From Larix kaempferi (lineage: Eukaryota > Streptophyta > Pinopsida > Pinales > Pinaceae): a DNA stretch of 64,000 nucleotides. A model generated the notes under the pieces. The model had not been told where the DNA came from, ran no database searches, and saw only the letters and a program-made list of their open reading frames with translations. The stretch covers positions 2,852,001 to 2,916,000 of the forward strand of contig BSBM01000865.1 in assembly GCA_027924585.1 (NCBI GenBank). Direction: 5' to 3'. Made by a program: the position numbers and the translations under genes. Shown piece after piece: positions 36,644-47,602 of the stretch (positions are counted from its first letter, which is position 1; each line of letters begins with the position of its first letter).

Positions 36644-37106
36644 GTGGCTTCCCTCTCAAGCTTTGGGCTGAATCGGAGTCTCGAGGAGGTGTTCAGATGC
36701 TATACCAACGAGGGCAAGCCTAACGGTTTCCAAGAGGTCACTATTCAGTGTTATCCCAAGCCTTCTGGGAAATTTGCCCACGACAACAAAATGCGTGTTG
36801 TGCCGGATTTTCACAAAAAGGATTTTTATTGGGGCGGTGTTAGATCCTATTACTAGTCATCCACTCCTTTTTGGTGTGTACCAACTGGATCAGACTGAGC
36901 TGCAAGTTGGCCACAGAGCATACGGGAGAAGACCTTGGTATTTTTATAAAAATTTTATGAACCCAAATTTTATCTTTGTTAAAACCCCAGGAGTCTCTTT
37001 TCAGGCACGTATTTCGGGCAAGCCCTCATACATAAACCCTACTTCGGGAAAGCAAGGGGGGCGTTTTGAGTTTGTAAAAAATGTGAAAAAACTATGTTGT
37101 GAGTGA
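36644..37106 (+). other. Coding-like antisense segment inside the A LTR
   Basis: Two overlapping plus-strand frames, 36644-36856 and 36774-37106, run antisense to the element. The first opens with GTG, not ATG, and has a stop directly upstream; its composition is protein-like (for example GFQEVTIQCYPKPSGKF). The second opens with ATG and carries on with YQLDQTELQVGHRAYG. The change of frame near 36840 suggests one ancestral frame broken by a shift. The same frames occur in LTRs 2-4 (42373-42832, 48104-48563, 53834-54293). The homologous LTR E does not keep the frame (positions 1-60). No family is recognised. Confidence 0.3.
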
Positions 37107-37234
37107 ACTTGTGGCCCGCTAGGAAACGGACCAACAAGGTTAATTTTAATCCTAATTAATTTTATTAAATGCCGGAAAACAAAGAAATAAACTACTCTAA
37201 AAATCACGCCATGAAAATGAGACGACACAGGCCA

Positions 37235-37274
37235 CCCCTGGGGGGATGGGGTATGGGCGCTGGCTGGCCCACTT
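37235..37274 (+). other. G-rich conserved LTR block (possible G-quadruplex)
   Basis: The G-strand reads GGGGGGATGGGGTATGGGCG. The block recurs in LTRs 2-4 (42966-43004, 48697-48735, 54427-54465). In diverged LTR E it is at 580-632, and in F, on the other strand, at 4213-4262. Neighbouring sequence in E and F is much less conserved. The sense RNA would carry the C-rich strand. Confidence 0.5.
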
Positions 37275-38462
37275 GCTCTCGTTTAAAATTGTTTACAATG
37301 ATTTAGAGAAGTGCCCCAGTCTACTTAATGTGACTTGGTGGCTTACAAAATTATAGGAAAAATGACCGGTTTTGAAAAAATATGGAAAATTGTCCTCCGG
37401 ATCGCCTGGATGCTCGAAATTTCGGCAGCACTTCCTCCTACCTGTTCGTCTTTTGCTGCAAACCAGCAAGCAATAATTAATATAAGATGCCCAAAAACAC
37501 TTTAAGAGTGTCTTTGGAACACCTCCTAAAAAACCCAAAAAAAACTAAGTTAAAAACTAAGTAAAAATGACTAAAAATAACCAAGTAAAACAAGCTATGG
37601 GGCTTGTCTACTTGGGATCTTTGCTAGCCTTTAATGGCTGCAAATTTCAAGCTCTAGGACAGCCAAATATATCTTTTATATCAGCACTACAACTTCCCAA
37701 CAAGACTTAAAAAAGATATGACGATTTTACTTGCAAGCCTTTTGAAAAGTAGATGCTAAATGAAGGAAAAATCTAACAGTTAAAGATATGAGCTTTGTAA
37801 CTGTCTAAACCAGACCTTCATGAAATGATTTCTGATCTATTTAAAATATGGACATGAGCATATGAATCAGAAATATTTCCAAAAAAGTAACCAGTTAACC
37901 AAAGTAAATTTTTGTTTATAAAATGAGGAAGAGAGAAGAGACAGAATGGTCCTTGAAACCAAAGACTTTGGAAGCTTGAAAGTGGGAAACCGAGGGTGAG
38001 ATCCACCAAAATGTGCACAGAAGAAAAAGTGACGAGCAAACAAGCTATCCCCCTTTCCACACCTGTCAACCTGTAGCAAACAAAACTCACAGAAAAACCA
38101 TCAAACTAGAAATGCACATGGTTAGAAATCAAAATAGTATGAGCATAAACAAATGAAACATATAAACTTTGAATCTCTAACCAATATGACAAATGCAAGA
38201 ACAAATTAAAACAAACAAGATTAATTGTTCTTTCCCACAAAATCGTTACCAATCCTTCAAGCAGGCTAGTAGATGGCTGGAAATTACATGCCCAGAATTT
38301 GAACTTGCTACAAATCACTCCACATCATGAGACCATGAAACCACTCACAAAGTATCACACATATGGACCTCCAAAGTCTTTTTATTGATCAACAAAATAG
38401 CATAAGCTTACAACATATTTCTGCTCACTCTCCAACTAGAGAAAATGGAGTGGGCAGCCATG

Positions 38463-38470
38463 CTTAAATA
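38463..38470 (-). promoter_or_regulatory. TATA-like box of the A LTRs
   Basis: Minus strand TATTTAAG, about 1.0 kb from the LTR start in element sense. Copies in the other LTRs are at 44194-44201, 49925-49932 and 55655-55662. LTR E has TATATAAG at a similar place (1592-1599). Confidence 0.5.
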
Positions 38471-39787
38471 GCCAAAGATGGAGAGAAATGGGTGGAATGA
38501 GTGGCATAACTCGTGGAGAAAATGGGGCTGCCCACTCCCATGTAATGGGCTGCCAAAATCAGCCCCAAATCAGCTAAAAATCAGCCATGTGACAGCCCAT
38601 AAACATAGCTGCAAATTCCATGATTGAAGGGCCCAATTTTGGGAAATATGCCCCCCCTCAAATGGGGAAGTAATCCCACTAATATAGCTGCCCGGAATCT
38701 TTCCAAAATCAGCTCTTACAACTCCTAAAACATAGCTGAAAAAATCAGTCCATAAATCACTCCCAAAATTTAATATTTTTATTAAGTCATTTTTTCACTT
38801 TTTCAAATTTTTATGACTTTTTGGGGTTTTTTGACTTTTTTGGATTTTTGTGGAAAAATAATCACCCAAACATTAGAAAGAGTGGGTTTAGGGGTTTAGG
38901 GGGTGCTCTGAGTTAGAAAACAAGCACCCCTAAGGCAAAAAATACCTCCAGATGCCACTTCTAGGCCGATTACAACTTTTTTTAATTGAACCATTAAAAA
39001 AAATGGCCCAATTTACGGAAAAATTAAAACTTGCCGAAAATTAAAAACAACCTAGGGGGACTTAGCACATGTCCATACGACTCAAAATTAACGCCTAGCA
39101 TGTTCATATACATTGACCCATAGACTCTAATAACTCCCTAAGGCCCGTCAGCCTCCCCAGGCATTCCAGCTTTGGAGGAGCAGGAGAAAAACCAATTAAT
39201 TATGTTATGCACTAATGCAAGACATAATAGATAGGTGAAAAAACTCCTTGGAATACCTGACTTGGCCAAAAAGTCCTAAGGAACCGAGTCTTTTACAAAA
39301 CACCATGCTAGCACGTTTTATTACAAACCCCGCAGGGCCATGGACATGTGGAAAAAAAAACCAAAAAAAAAAACGGGGGCCTTTAAAAGGCCAGCTGGTC
39401 ATCAAATCACCAAAAATGAACATGTATCATGTTCCATTCTGCCCGCTCGCTTGATAACCCAACTAAGTACAACTTAGCTGGTAACATCTGGCTCCAACTG
39501 CGGGACGTGTGCTCGATTCAGTCTTCATGAAAGGAGAGCATACGAGAATACCAGAATCTCTGGTTTCTATGACCTGTAAAAACATCTCAACTTGACAAGA
39601 AAACCTTTCAGTAGCACAAGTTCTTATAAGAAGCCAATGAACCATAAGTTGCATTATTCAAAAACTAAAAAAATGACTAATGAAAAAATTCTAAGTACAT
39701 AAAAGGAAAGTATTGAAAAATAAATGTTGAAAGTAAATGCTCACTTGATGAGCTTATTTTCCTACTCTAAGCATAACAAAATAAATG

Positions 39788-41473
39788 CTAAGTAAAATGA
39801 TAAATCCAATGCAACCATCTTAACATTTTATCAATATAAAAACTTTTCACCTTGTGTTTGGTTACCAACCAAAACAATGATACCTTATTTAGAAAATGCA
39901 AACCTGCATGATAATTATGGTTTGGAGGATTGGATTGGTGATCATAGGCATATGACAGATCTTTGAAGTGCTTCCCCCAATGGTAAGTCCTCATGCAGGC
40001 CTCTTCTACCCATGACTGAATAGAGCTGAGAAAAAACTCGGAATGATAAGGCAGACCAACTACCTCATCATATTGATCTAAAAGGCTCTTCTGATAGTTT
40101 ATTTCTGGGAAAGTATAAGCCCCAAGCTGCTCCAAATCATACGGAACCTCTGAATGTGTTGATGAAGGCTGAAACTGACATTCCATTGATTTCATCCTAC
40201 CCAACTCTTCATTATATTGTTGATCCAAATCCTCAATACTGATACTCATTAATGGCTCTGATTGATCATGAGAAGTATCAAAATTCCCCATGGTCTCAAA
40301 ATCAACTCTCCTTTCACTGGCTATATCATTGATGGGATTCTCAACAAGCTTTTCAAAAGTTTCATAGATTGGATTTTCAATAGAAGTCAAACAGTCATCA
40401 TTCCCATCTATGTCAGATATGAGAGAGTCTTCATCGTTGGCACCACATCCCTGGCTATACCCATTCTCATGTTCATAATAGTCATCCTTAGAAGGTTTGG
40501 TTTGAAAGATATTACAAGGTATGAAGTTGTCCAAGATTTCAACAGTATGTGGAGAAAAAGGAGGAGTGTCATCACAAACCATACAAATTTCATCACAAGT
40601 TTCTTTAAAGGCTCCTGTAATGGTTGCTTCCGTAGGTGAATTTGAAGTACAAACATCATCATCTTCACTAAAGTAATCCTGAAATCCCAAATCTTCAATG
40701 GCAAATTGAGGAAGTTGTTCTGAAACATCTTCAATTGAAGACCCTTCATGAATTTCTTTGTCAACTTCTATAGTGGCTTCCTCTTTAGGCAAATCTGAAA
40801 CACACATGTGATCATCATCGTAGATTTGAGAACACTCCATATTTTCAATGTTTTCAGCTATGGTGACAAGAGGATGGTTTTCAACAAAATCTTCAGTTAA
40901 GGGTGCTTCATGGAACTCTTCGATAGGGTCATGCTGAATCTCTTTTTTAAAGCCAGACTGTGCTATAGGGAGATCAACACGATTGATATAACTTAGAGGC
41001 ATCTCCCAATATTTATTATTCTCTGTCATGATGAGACGAGGAAAGTTGGGGTCTTCCTTATGATACTCAATCCAAGGTATGAACAAGAGAAAGTACCTTC
41101 TAAGGATCCTGTCCAAGTGCTCCATACTAGCTCCTTTATTATGCCATTGCCTTATAAATATTCTGAGGAGGCTCGAAAGAGAGTTAACACATTTATTTGG
41201 AAGCTCTTTAAAATACCATTGATAAACAGGTCCCTGTAATGTACTAACAAACATCTCCATTATGTTATCTTCATATAAGACTTTGAAGTTAGCCACAACT
41301 TTAAGAAAAGAAAAGACATGCCGGGTTTCTACATCATCATCATCTCCCCAAAAGACCGGTAGATAATCAGATAAATCTTCACCATCATGATAATTAGGGA
41401 AACCAGGGATGTCTGAGAAGTCAATGGGAGGATGTGCATCGGAAATTTGCTCACTAGACTCTTTATCATCCAT
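39788..41473 (-). CDS. gag: Gag-like protein of array A, unit 1
   Basis: Structural capsid-type protein of a Ty3-class retrotransposon, 561 residues. The first ATG is at 41473; the frame is open two codons further to a TTG, which I do not use. Residues about 20-125 show the retrotransposon gag pattern: a short acidic start with DIPGF..YHDGEDLSDYL, then a core with LQGPVYQWYFKELP followed by a hydrophobic Leu/Arg-rich segment ending QWHNKG. The middle is very acidic and low in complexity. No CCHC zinc knuckle, protease or other pol domain follows, so reverse transcriptase and integrase must come from an autonomous relative. The gene lies about 0.4 kb downstream of the primer site. Confidence 0.8.
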   Translation of the reverse strand: MDDKESSEQISDAHPPIDFSDIPGFPNYHDGEDLSDYLPVFWGDDDDVETRHVFSFLKVVANFKVLYEDNIMEMFVSTLQGPVYQWYFKELPNKCVNSLSSLLRIFIRQWHNKGASMEHLDRILRRYFLLFIPWIEYHKEDPNFPRLIMTENNKYWEMPLSYINRVDLPIAQSGFKKEIQHDPIEEFHEAPLTEDFVENHPLVTIAENIENMECSQIYDDDHMCVSDLPKEEATIEVDKEIHEGSSIEDVSEQLPQFAIEDLGFQDYFSEDDDVCTSNSPTEATITGAFKETCDEICMVCDDTPPFSPHTVEILDNFIPCNIFQTKPSKDDYYEHENGYSQGCGANDEDSLISDIDGNDDCLTSIENPIYETFEKLVENPINDIASERRVDFETMGNFDTSHDQSEPLMSISIEDLDQQYNEELGRMKSMECQFQPSSTHSEVPYDLEQLGAYTFPEINYQKSLLDQYDEVVGLPYHSEFFLSSIQSWVEEACMRTYHWGKHFKDLSYAYDHQSNPPNHNYHAGLHFLNKVSLFWLVTKHKVKSFYIDKMLRWLHWIYHFT

Positions 41474-41850
41474 TTTCAAAGATCAATAGCCTGCATTTGA
41501 AATGACCATGGGATATATCTGGTACTGAATCAGTGGAGTTGTCAAAAGGTGAGCTTTATAGATTTTACTGTAATGCATCAGGCTCATCTACACACAAACA
41601 GTCTCAACAAACTGTATGAGAAACAAGGGTTTTATCCCTTCAATGGAGTCGCCATGTGAGAATAAAAATATGCATATTAAATAATCTCACAAAGAATTCT
41701 ATTTTTGCTTTTCTTTGAAACTTTATAAAAGGAAAAAAGGTTAGTGGAGTCGCCAGATGAAAAATTAAAAATCTAATCTAAAGATTCATCAAACAAAGCA
41801 AAAACAAAAAGGAAAACTCAAAAGTCGTACTCCGGGAATAGAAAGACTTA

Positions 41851-41868
41851 TCCCCGGCAACGGCGCCA
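41851..41868 (-). other. Primer-binding site, tRNA-Asp, unit 1
   Basis: The plus strand reads TCCCCGGCAACGGCGCCA, identical to the 3' end of plant tRNA-Asp including its CCA-derived tail. The element-sense (minus) strand is therefore complementary over 18 nt. It stands 3 nt from the LTR edge (41872). Athila-lineage elements use this primer. Confidence 0.92.
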
Positions 41869-41871
41869 AAA

Positions 41872-44800
41872 TGTTGCCGCCTGGTTCCACACCTGGGAAA
41901 AACGCAGCAGAAGTCTTCAAGCTGCTGGTGTGGCCTTGGGGGCAAGTCAGAGTCAAGTGCTGTCACTTGGGACTCGACTCCTCCGTCTAGGCTTTCCTAG
42001 CGAAGCCAAGGGGGGTGGACCCTAAAAAATAAAAAGAAACTAAGGCGTCTAATCTAGGAGTTAGGAAATATTTTTGGTAACCAAGAATAAACAACACATA
42101 CATTTGTCAAATAAAAATTTCATTTATCATTTACTCCCATTTAGAATAATCATCATTTAACAGCACATTAGTCAATAATATGAAAATAAAATTGAAACAA
42201 GACCAGTGCCTTATAATGGAGTCATTAAACAAATGCATAAGCAGGAAAAGTAAATGTTGTGCGAATGTTCTTGTTTTATTTTAAAAATTAATGTGACGGT
42301 GATCTTTTTATTAAGGCAGGTGGGTTCCCGATATACGCAAGGTACGGGGGAACATGTCCGGAATTTTGAAGCGTGGCTTCCCTCTCAAGCTTTGGGCTGA
42401 ATCGGAGTCTCGAGGAGGTGTTCAGATGCTATACCAACGAGGGCAAGCCTAACGGTTTCCAAGAGGTCACTATTCAGTGTTATCCCAAGCCTTCTGGGAA
42501 ATTTGCCCACGACAACAAAATGCGTGTTGTGCCGGATTTTCACAAAAAGGATTTTTATTGGGGCGGTGTTAGATCCTATTACTAGTCATCCACTCCTTTC
42601 TGGTGTGTACCAACTGGATCAGACTGAGCTGCAAGTTGGCCACAGAGCATACGGGAGAAGACCTTGGTATTTTTATAAAAAATTTATGAACCCAAATTTT
42701 ATCTTTGTTAAAACCCCAGGAGTCTCTTTTCAGGCACGTATTTCGGGCAAGCCCTCATACATAAACCCTACTTCGGGAAAGCAAGGGGGGCGTTTTGAGT
42801 TTGTAAAAAAATGTGAAAAAACTATGTTGTGAGTGAACTTGTGGCCCGCTAGTGAAACGGACCAACAAGGTTAATTTTAATCCTAATTAATTTTATTAAA
42901 TGCCGGAAAACAAAGAAATAAACTACTCTAAAAATCACGCTATGAAAATGAGACGACACAGGCCACCCCTGGGGGGATGGGGTATGGGCGCTGGCTGGCC
43001 CACTTGCTCTCGTTTAAAATTGTTTACAATGATTTAGAGAAGTGCCCCAGTCTACTTAATGTGACTTGGTGGCTTACAAAATTATAGGAAAAATGACCGG
43101 TTTTGAAAAAATATGGAAAATTGTCCTCCGGATCGCCTGGATGCTCGAAATTTCGGCAGCACTTCCTCCTACCTGTTCGTCTTTTGCTGCAAACCAGCAA
43201 GCAATAATTAATATAAGATGCCCAAAAACACTTTAAGAGTGTCTTTGGAACACCTCCTAAAAAACCCAAAAAAAACTAAGTTAAAAACTAAGTAAAAATG
43301 ACTAAAAATAACCAAGTAAAACAAGCTATGGGGCTTGTCTACTTGGGATCTTTGCTAGCCTTTAATGGCTGCAAATTTCAAGCTCTAGGACAGCCAAATA
43401 TATCTTTTATATCAGCACTACAACTTCCCAACAAGACTTAAAAAAGATATGACGATTTTATTTGCAAGCCTTTTGAAAAGTAGATGCTAAATGAAGGAAA
43501 AATCTAACAGTTAAAGATATGAGCTTTGTAACTGTCTAAACCAGACCTTCATGAAATGATTTCTGATCTATTTAAAATATGGACATGAGCATATGAATCA
43601 GAAATATTTCCAAAAAAGTAACCAGTTAACCAAAGTAAATTTTTGTTTATAAAATGAGGAAGAGAGAAGAGACAGAATGGTCCTTGAAACCAAAGACTTT
43701 GGAAGCTTGAAAGTGGGAAACCGAGGGTGAGATCCACCAAAATGTGCACAGAAGAAAAAGTGACGAGCAAACAAGCTATCCCCCTTTCCACACCTGTCAA
43801 CTTGTAGCAAACAAAACTCACAGAAAAACCATCAAACTAGAAATGCACATGGTTAGAAATCAAAATAGTATGAGCATAAACAAATGAAACATATAAACTT
43901 TGAATCTCTAACCAATATGACAAATGCAAGAACAAATTAAAACAAACAAGATTAATTGTTCTTTCCCACAAAATCGTTACCAATCCTTCAAGCAGGCTAG
44001 TAGATGGCTGGAAATTACATGCCCAGAATTTGAACTTGCTACAAATCACTCCACATCATGAGACCATGAAACCACTCACAAAGTATCACACATATGGACC
44101 TCCAAAGTCTTTTTATTGATCAACAAAATAGCATAAGCTTACAACATATTTCTGCTCACTCTCCAACTAGAGAAAATGGAGTGGGCAGCCATGCTTAAAT
44201 AGCCAAAGATGGAGAGAAATGGGTGGAATGAGTGGCATAACTCGTGGAGAAAATGGGGCTGCCCACTCCCATGTAATGGCTGCCAAAATCAGCCCAAAAT
44301 CAGCTAAAAATCAGCCATGTGACAGCCCATAAACATAGCTGCAAATTCCATGATTGAAGGGCCCAATTTTGGGAAATATGCCCCCCCTCAAATGGGGAAG
44401 TAATCCCACTAATATAGCTGCCCGGAATCTTTCCAAAATCAGCTCTTACAACTCCTAAAACATAGCTGAAAAAATCAGTCCATAAATCACTCCCAAAATT
44501 TAATATTTTTATTAAGTCATTTTTTCACTTTTTCAAATTTTTATGACTTTTTGGGGTTTTTTGACTTTTTTGGATTTTTGTGGAAAAATAATCACCCAAA
44601 CATTAGAAAGAGTGGGTTTAGGGGTTTAGGGGGTGCTCTGAGTTAGAAAACAAGCACCCCTAAGGCAAAAAATACCTCCAGATGCCACTTCTAGGCCGAT
44701 TACAACTTTTTTTAATTGAACCATTAAAAAAAATGGCCCAATTTACGGAAAAATTAAAACTTGCCGAAAATTAAAAACAACCTAGGGGGACTTAGCACAT

Positions 44801-45217
44801 GTCCATACGACTCAAAATTAACGCCTAGCATGTTCATATACATTGACCCATAGACTCTAATAACTCCCTAAGGCCCGTCAGCCTCCCCAGGCATTCCAGC
44901 TTTGGAGGAGCAGGAGAAAAACCAATTAATTATGTTATGCACTAATGCAAGACATAATAGATAGGTGAAAAAACTCCTTGGAATACCTGACTTGGCCAAA
45001 AAGTCCTAAGGAACCGAGTCTTTTACAAAACACCATGCTAGCACGTTTTATTACAAACCCCGCAGGGCCATGGACATGTGGAAAAAAAAAACCAAAAAAA
45101 AAAACGGGGGCCTTTAAAAGGCCAGCTGGTCATCAAATCACCAAAAATGAACATGTATCATGTTCCATTCTGCCCGCTCGCTTGATAACCCAACTAAGTA
45201 CAACTTAGCTGGTAACA
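41872..45217 (-). repeat. LTR 2 of array A (3,346 bp)
   Basis: Same ends as LTR 1. Private changes include AAATTTATGA near 42680, CACGCTATG near 42938, TTTATTTGC near 43458, CAACTTGTAG near 43798 and a lost G with CCCAAAATC near 44279-44300. It is shared between unit 1 (as its 5' LTR) and unit 2 (as its 3' LTR). Confidence 0.92.
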
Positions 45218-45518
45218 TCTGGCTCCAACTGCGGGACGTGTGCTCGATTCAGTCTTCATGAAAGGAGAGCATACGAGAATACCAGAATCTCTGGTTTCTA
45301 TGACCTGTAAAAACATCTCAACTTGACAAGAAAACCTTTCAGTAGCACAAGTTCTTATAAGAAGCCAATGAACCATAAGTTGCATTATTCAAAAACTAAA
45401 AAAATGACTAATGAAAAAATTCTAAGTACATAAAAGGAAAGTATTGAAAAATAAATGTTGAAAGTAAATGCTCACTTGATGAGCTTATTTTCCTACTCTA
45501 AGCATAACAAAATAAATG

Positions 45519-47204
45519 CTAAGTAAAATGATAAATCCAATGCAACCATCTTAACATTTTATCAATATAAAAACTTTTCACCTTGTGTTTGGTTACCAAC
45601 CAAAACAATGATACCTTATTTAGAAAATGCAAACCTGCATGATAATTATGGTTTGGAGGATTGGATTGGTGATCATAGGCATATGACAGATCTTTGAAGT
45701 GCTTCCCCCAATGGTAAGTCCTCATGCAGGCCTCTTCTACCCATGACTGAATAGAGCTGAGAAAAAACTCGGAATGATAAGGCAGACCAACTACCTCATC
45801 ATATTGATCTAAAAGGCTCTTCTGATAGTTTATTTCTGGGAAAGTATAAGCCCCAAGCTGCTCCAAATCATACGGAACCTCTGAATGTGTTGATGAAGGC
45901 TGAAACTGACATTCCATTGATTTCATCCTACCCAACTCTTCATTATATTGTTGATCCAAATCCTCAATACTGATACTCATTAATGGCTCTGATTGATCAT
46001 GAGAAGTATCAAAATTCCCCATGGTCTCAAAATCAACTCTCCTTTCACTGGCTATATCATTGATGGGATTCTCAACAAGCTTTTCAAAAGTTTCATAGAT
46101 TGGATTTTCAATAGAAGTCAAACAGTCATCATTCCCATCTATGTCAGATATGAGAGAGTCTTCATCGTTGGCACCACATCCCTGGCTATACCCATTCTCA
46201 TGTTCATAATAGTCATCCTTAGAAGGTTTGGTTTGAAAGATATTACAAGGTATGAAGTTGTCCAAGATTTCAACAGTATGTGGAGAAAAAGGAGGAGTGT
46301 CATCACAAACCATACAAATTTCATCACAAGTTTCTTTAAAGGCTCCTGTAATGGTTGCTTCCGTAGGTGAATTTGAAGTACAAACATCATCATCTTCACT
46401 AAAGTAATCCTGAAATCCCAAATCTTCAATGGCAAATTGAGGAAGTTGTTCTGAAACATCTTCAATTGAAGACCCTTCATGAATTTCTTTGTCAACTTCT
46501 ATAGTGGCTTCCTCTTTAGGCAAATCTGAAACACACATGTGATCATCATCGTAGATTTGAGAACACTCCATATTTTCAATGTTTTCAGCTATGGTGACAA
46601 GAGGATGGTTTTCAACAAAATCTTCAGTTAAGGGTGCTTCATGGAACTCTTCGATAGGGTCATGCTGAATCTCTTTTTTAAAGCCAGACTGTGCTATAGG
46701 GAGATCAACACGATTGATATAACTTAGAGGCATCTCCCAATATTTATTATTCTCTGTCATGATGAGACGAGGAAAGTTGGGGTCTTCCTTATGATACTCA
46801 ATCCAAGGTATGAACAAGAGAAAGTACCTTCTAAGGATCCTGTCCAAGTGCTCCATACTAGCTCCTTTATTATGCCATTGCCTTATAAATATTCTGAGGA
46901 GGCTCGAAAGAGAGTTAACACATTTATTTGGAAGCTCTTTAAAATACCATTGATAAACAGGTCCCTGTAATGTACTAACAAACATCTCCATTATGTTATC
47001 TTCATATAAGACTTTGAAGTTAGCCACAACTTTAAGAAAAGAAAAGACATGCCGGGTTTCTACATCATCATCATCTCCCCAAAAGACCGGTAGATAATCA
47101 GATAAATCTTCACCATCATGATAATTAGGGAAACCAGGGATGTCTGAAAAGTCAATGGGAGGATGTGCATCGGAAATTTGCTCACTAGACTCTTTATCAT
47201 CCAT
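45519..47204 (-). CDS. gag: Gag-like protein of array A, unit 2
   Basis: Encodes the same 561 residues as unit 1; the only nucleotide difference I saw is a silent TCTGAAAAG for TCTGAGAAG near 47145 (plus strand). Start ATG at 47204 by analogy with unit 1. There is no frameshift or stop, so the copy is either recent or under constraint. Flanked by LTRs 2 and 3 with its own primer site. Function as for unit 1. Confidence 0.8.
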   Translation of the reverse strand: MDDKESSEQISDAHPPIDFSDIPGFPNYHDGEDLSDYLPVFWGDDDDVETRHVFSFLKVVANFKVLYEDNIMEMFVSTLQGPVYQWYFKELPNKCVNSLSSLLRIFIRQWHNKGASMEHLDRILRRYFLLFIPWIEYHKEDPNFPRLIMTENNKYWEMPLSYINRVDLPIAQSGFKKEIQHDPIEEFHEAPLTEDFVENHPLVTIAENIENMECSQIYDDDHMCVSDLPKEEATIEVDKEIHEGSSIEDVSEQLPQFAIEDLGFQDYFSEDDDVCTSNSPTEATITGAFKETCDEICMVCDDTPPFSPHTVEILDNFIPCNIFQTKPSKDDYYEHENGYSQGCGANDEDSLISDIDGNDDCLTSIENPIYETFEKLVENPINDIASERRVDFETMGNFDTSHDQSEPLMSISIEDLDQQYNEELGRMKSMECQFQPSSTHSEVPYDLEQLGAYTFPEINYQKSLLDQYDEVVGLPYHSEFFLSSIQSWVEEACMRTYHWGKHFKDLSYAYDHQSNPPNHNYHAGLHFLNKVSLFWLVTKHKVKSFYIDKMLRWLHWIYHFT

Positions 47205-47581
47205 TTTCAAAGATCAATAGCCTGCATTTGAAATGACCATGGGATATATCTGGTACTGAATCAGTGGAGTTGTCAAAAGGTGAGCTTTATAGATTTTACT
47301 GTAATGCATCAGGCTCATCTACACACAAACAGTCTCAACAAACTGTATGAGAAACAAGGGTTTTATCCCTTCAATGGAGTCGCCATGTGAGAATAAAAAT
47401 ATGCATATTAAATAATCTCACAAAGAATTCTATTTTTGCTTTTCTTTGAAACTTTATAAAAGGAAAAAAGGTTAGTGGAGTCGCCAGATGAAAAATTAAA
47501 AATCTAATCTAAAGATTCATCAAACAAAGCAAAAACAAAAAGGAAAACTCAAAAGTCGTACTCCGGGAATAGAAAGACTTA

Positions 47582-47599
47582 TCCCCGGCAACGGCGCCA
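47582..47599 (-). other. Primer-binding site, tRNA-Asp, unit 2
   Basis: Identical 18-nt site to unit 1, 3 nt from the edge of LTR 3 (47603). Confidence 0.92.
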
Positions 47600-47602
47600 A
47601 AA

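Larger units (their letters stand above)
36143..39486 (-). repeat. LTR 1 of array A (3,344 bp)
   Basis: Plus strand runs TGTTGCCGCC to GCTGGTAACA; the element sense is minus. It has four private differences in its first kilobase: C to T near 36629 and near 36871, loss of one A near 37079, and a changed GCTAGGAAACG near 37120. The TATA-like box on the minus strand is at 38463-38470. Confidence 0.92.

Noticed and set aside
39487-39510. Classical polypurine tract next to LTR 1 of array A
   Set aside because: On the element strand the sequence is only partly purine (GTTGGAGCCAGA). It may serve, but it is too weak to list as a feature.
40262-40639. 125-codon plus-strand frame inside gag (and copies at 45993 and 51723)
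   Set aside because: Shadow of the minus-strand gag gene, with no independent start context or motif.
40408-40764. 118-codon minus-strand frame inside gag (and copies at 46139 and 51869)
   Set aside because: Alternative frame of the acidic gag middle region. Its Leu/Met-rich composition comes from the GAT/GAA-rich codons of the real frame.
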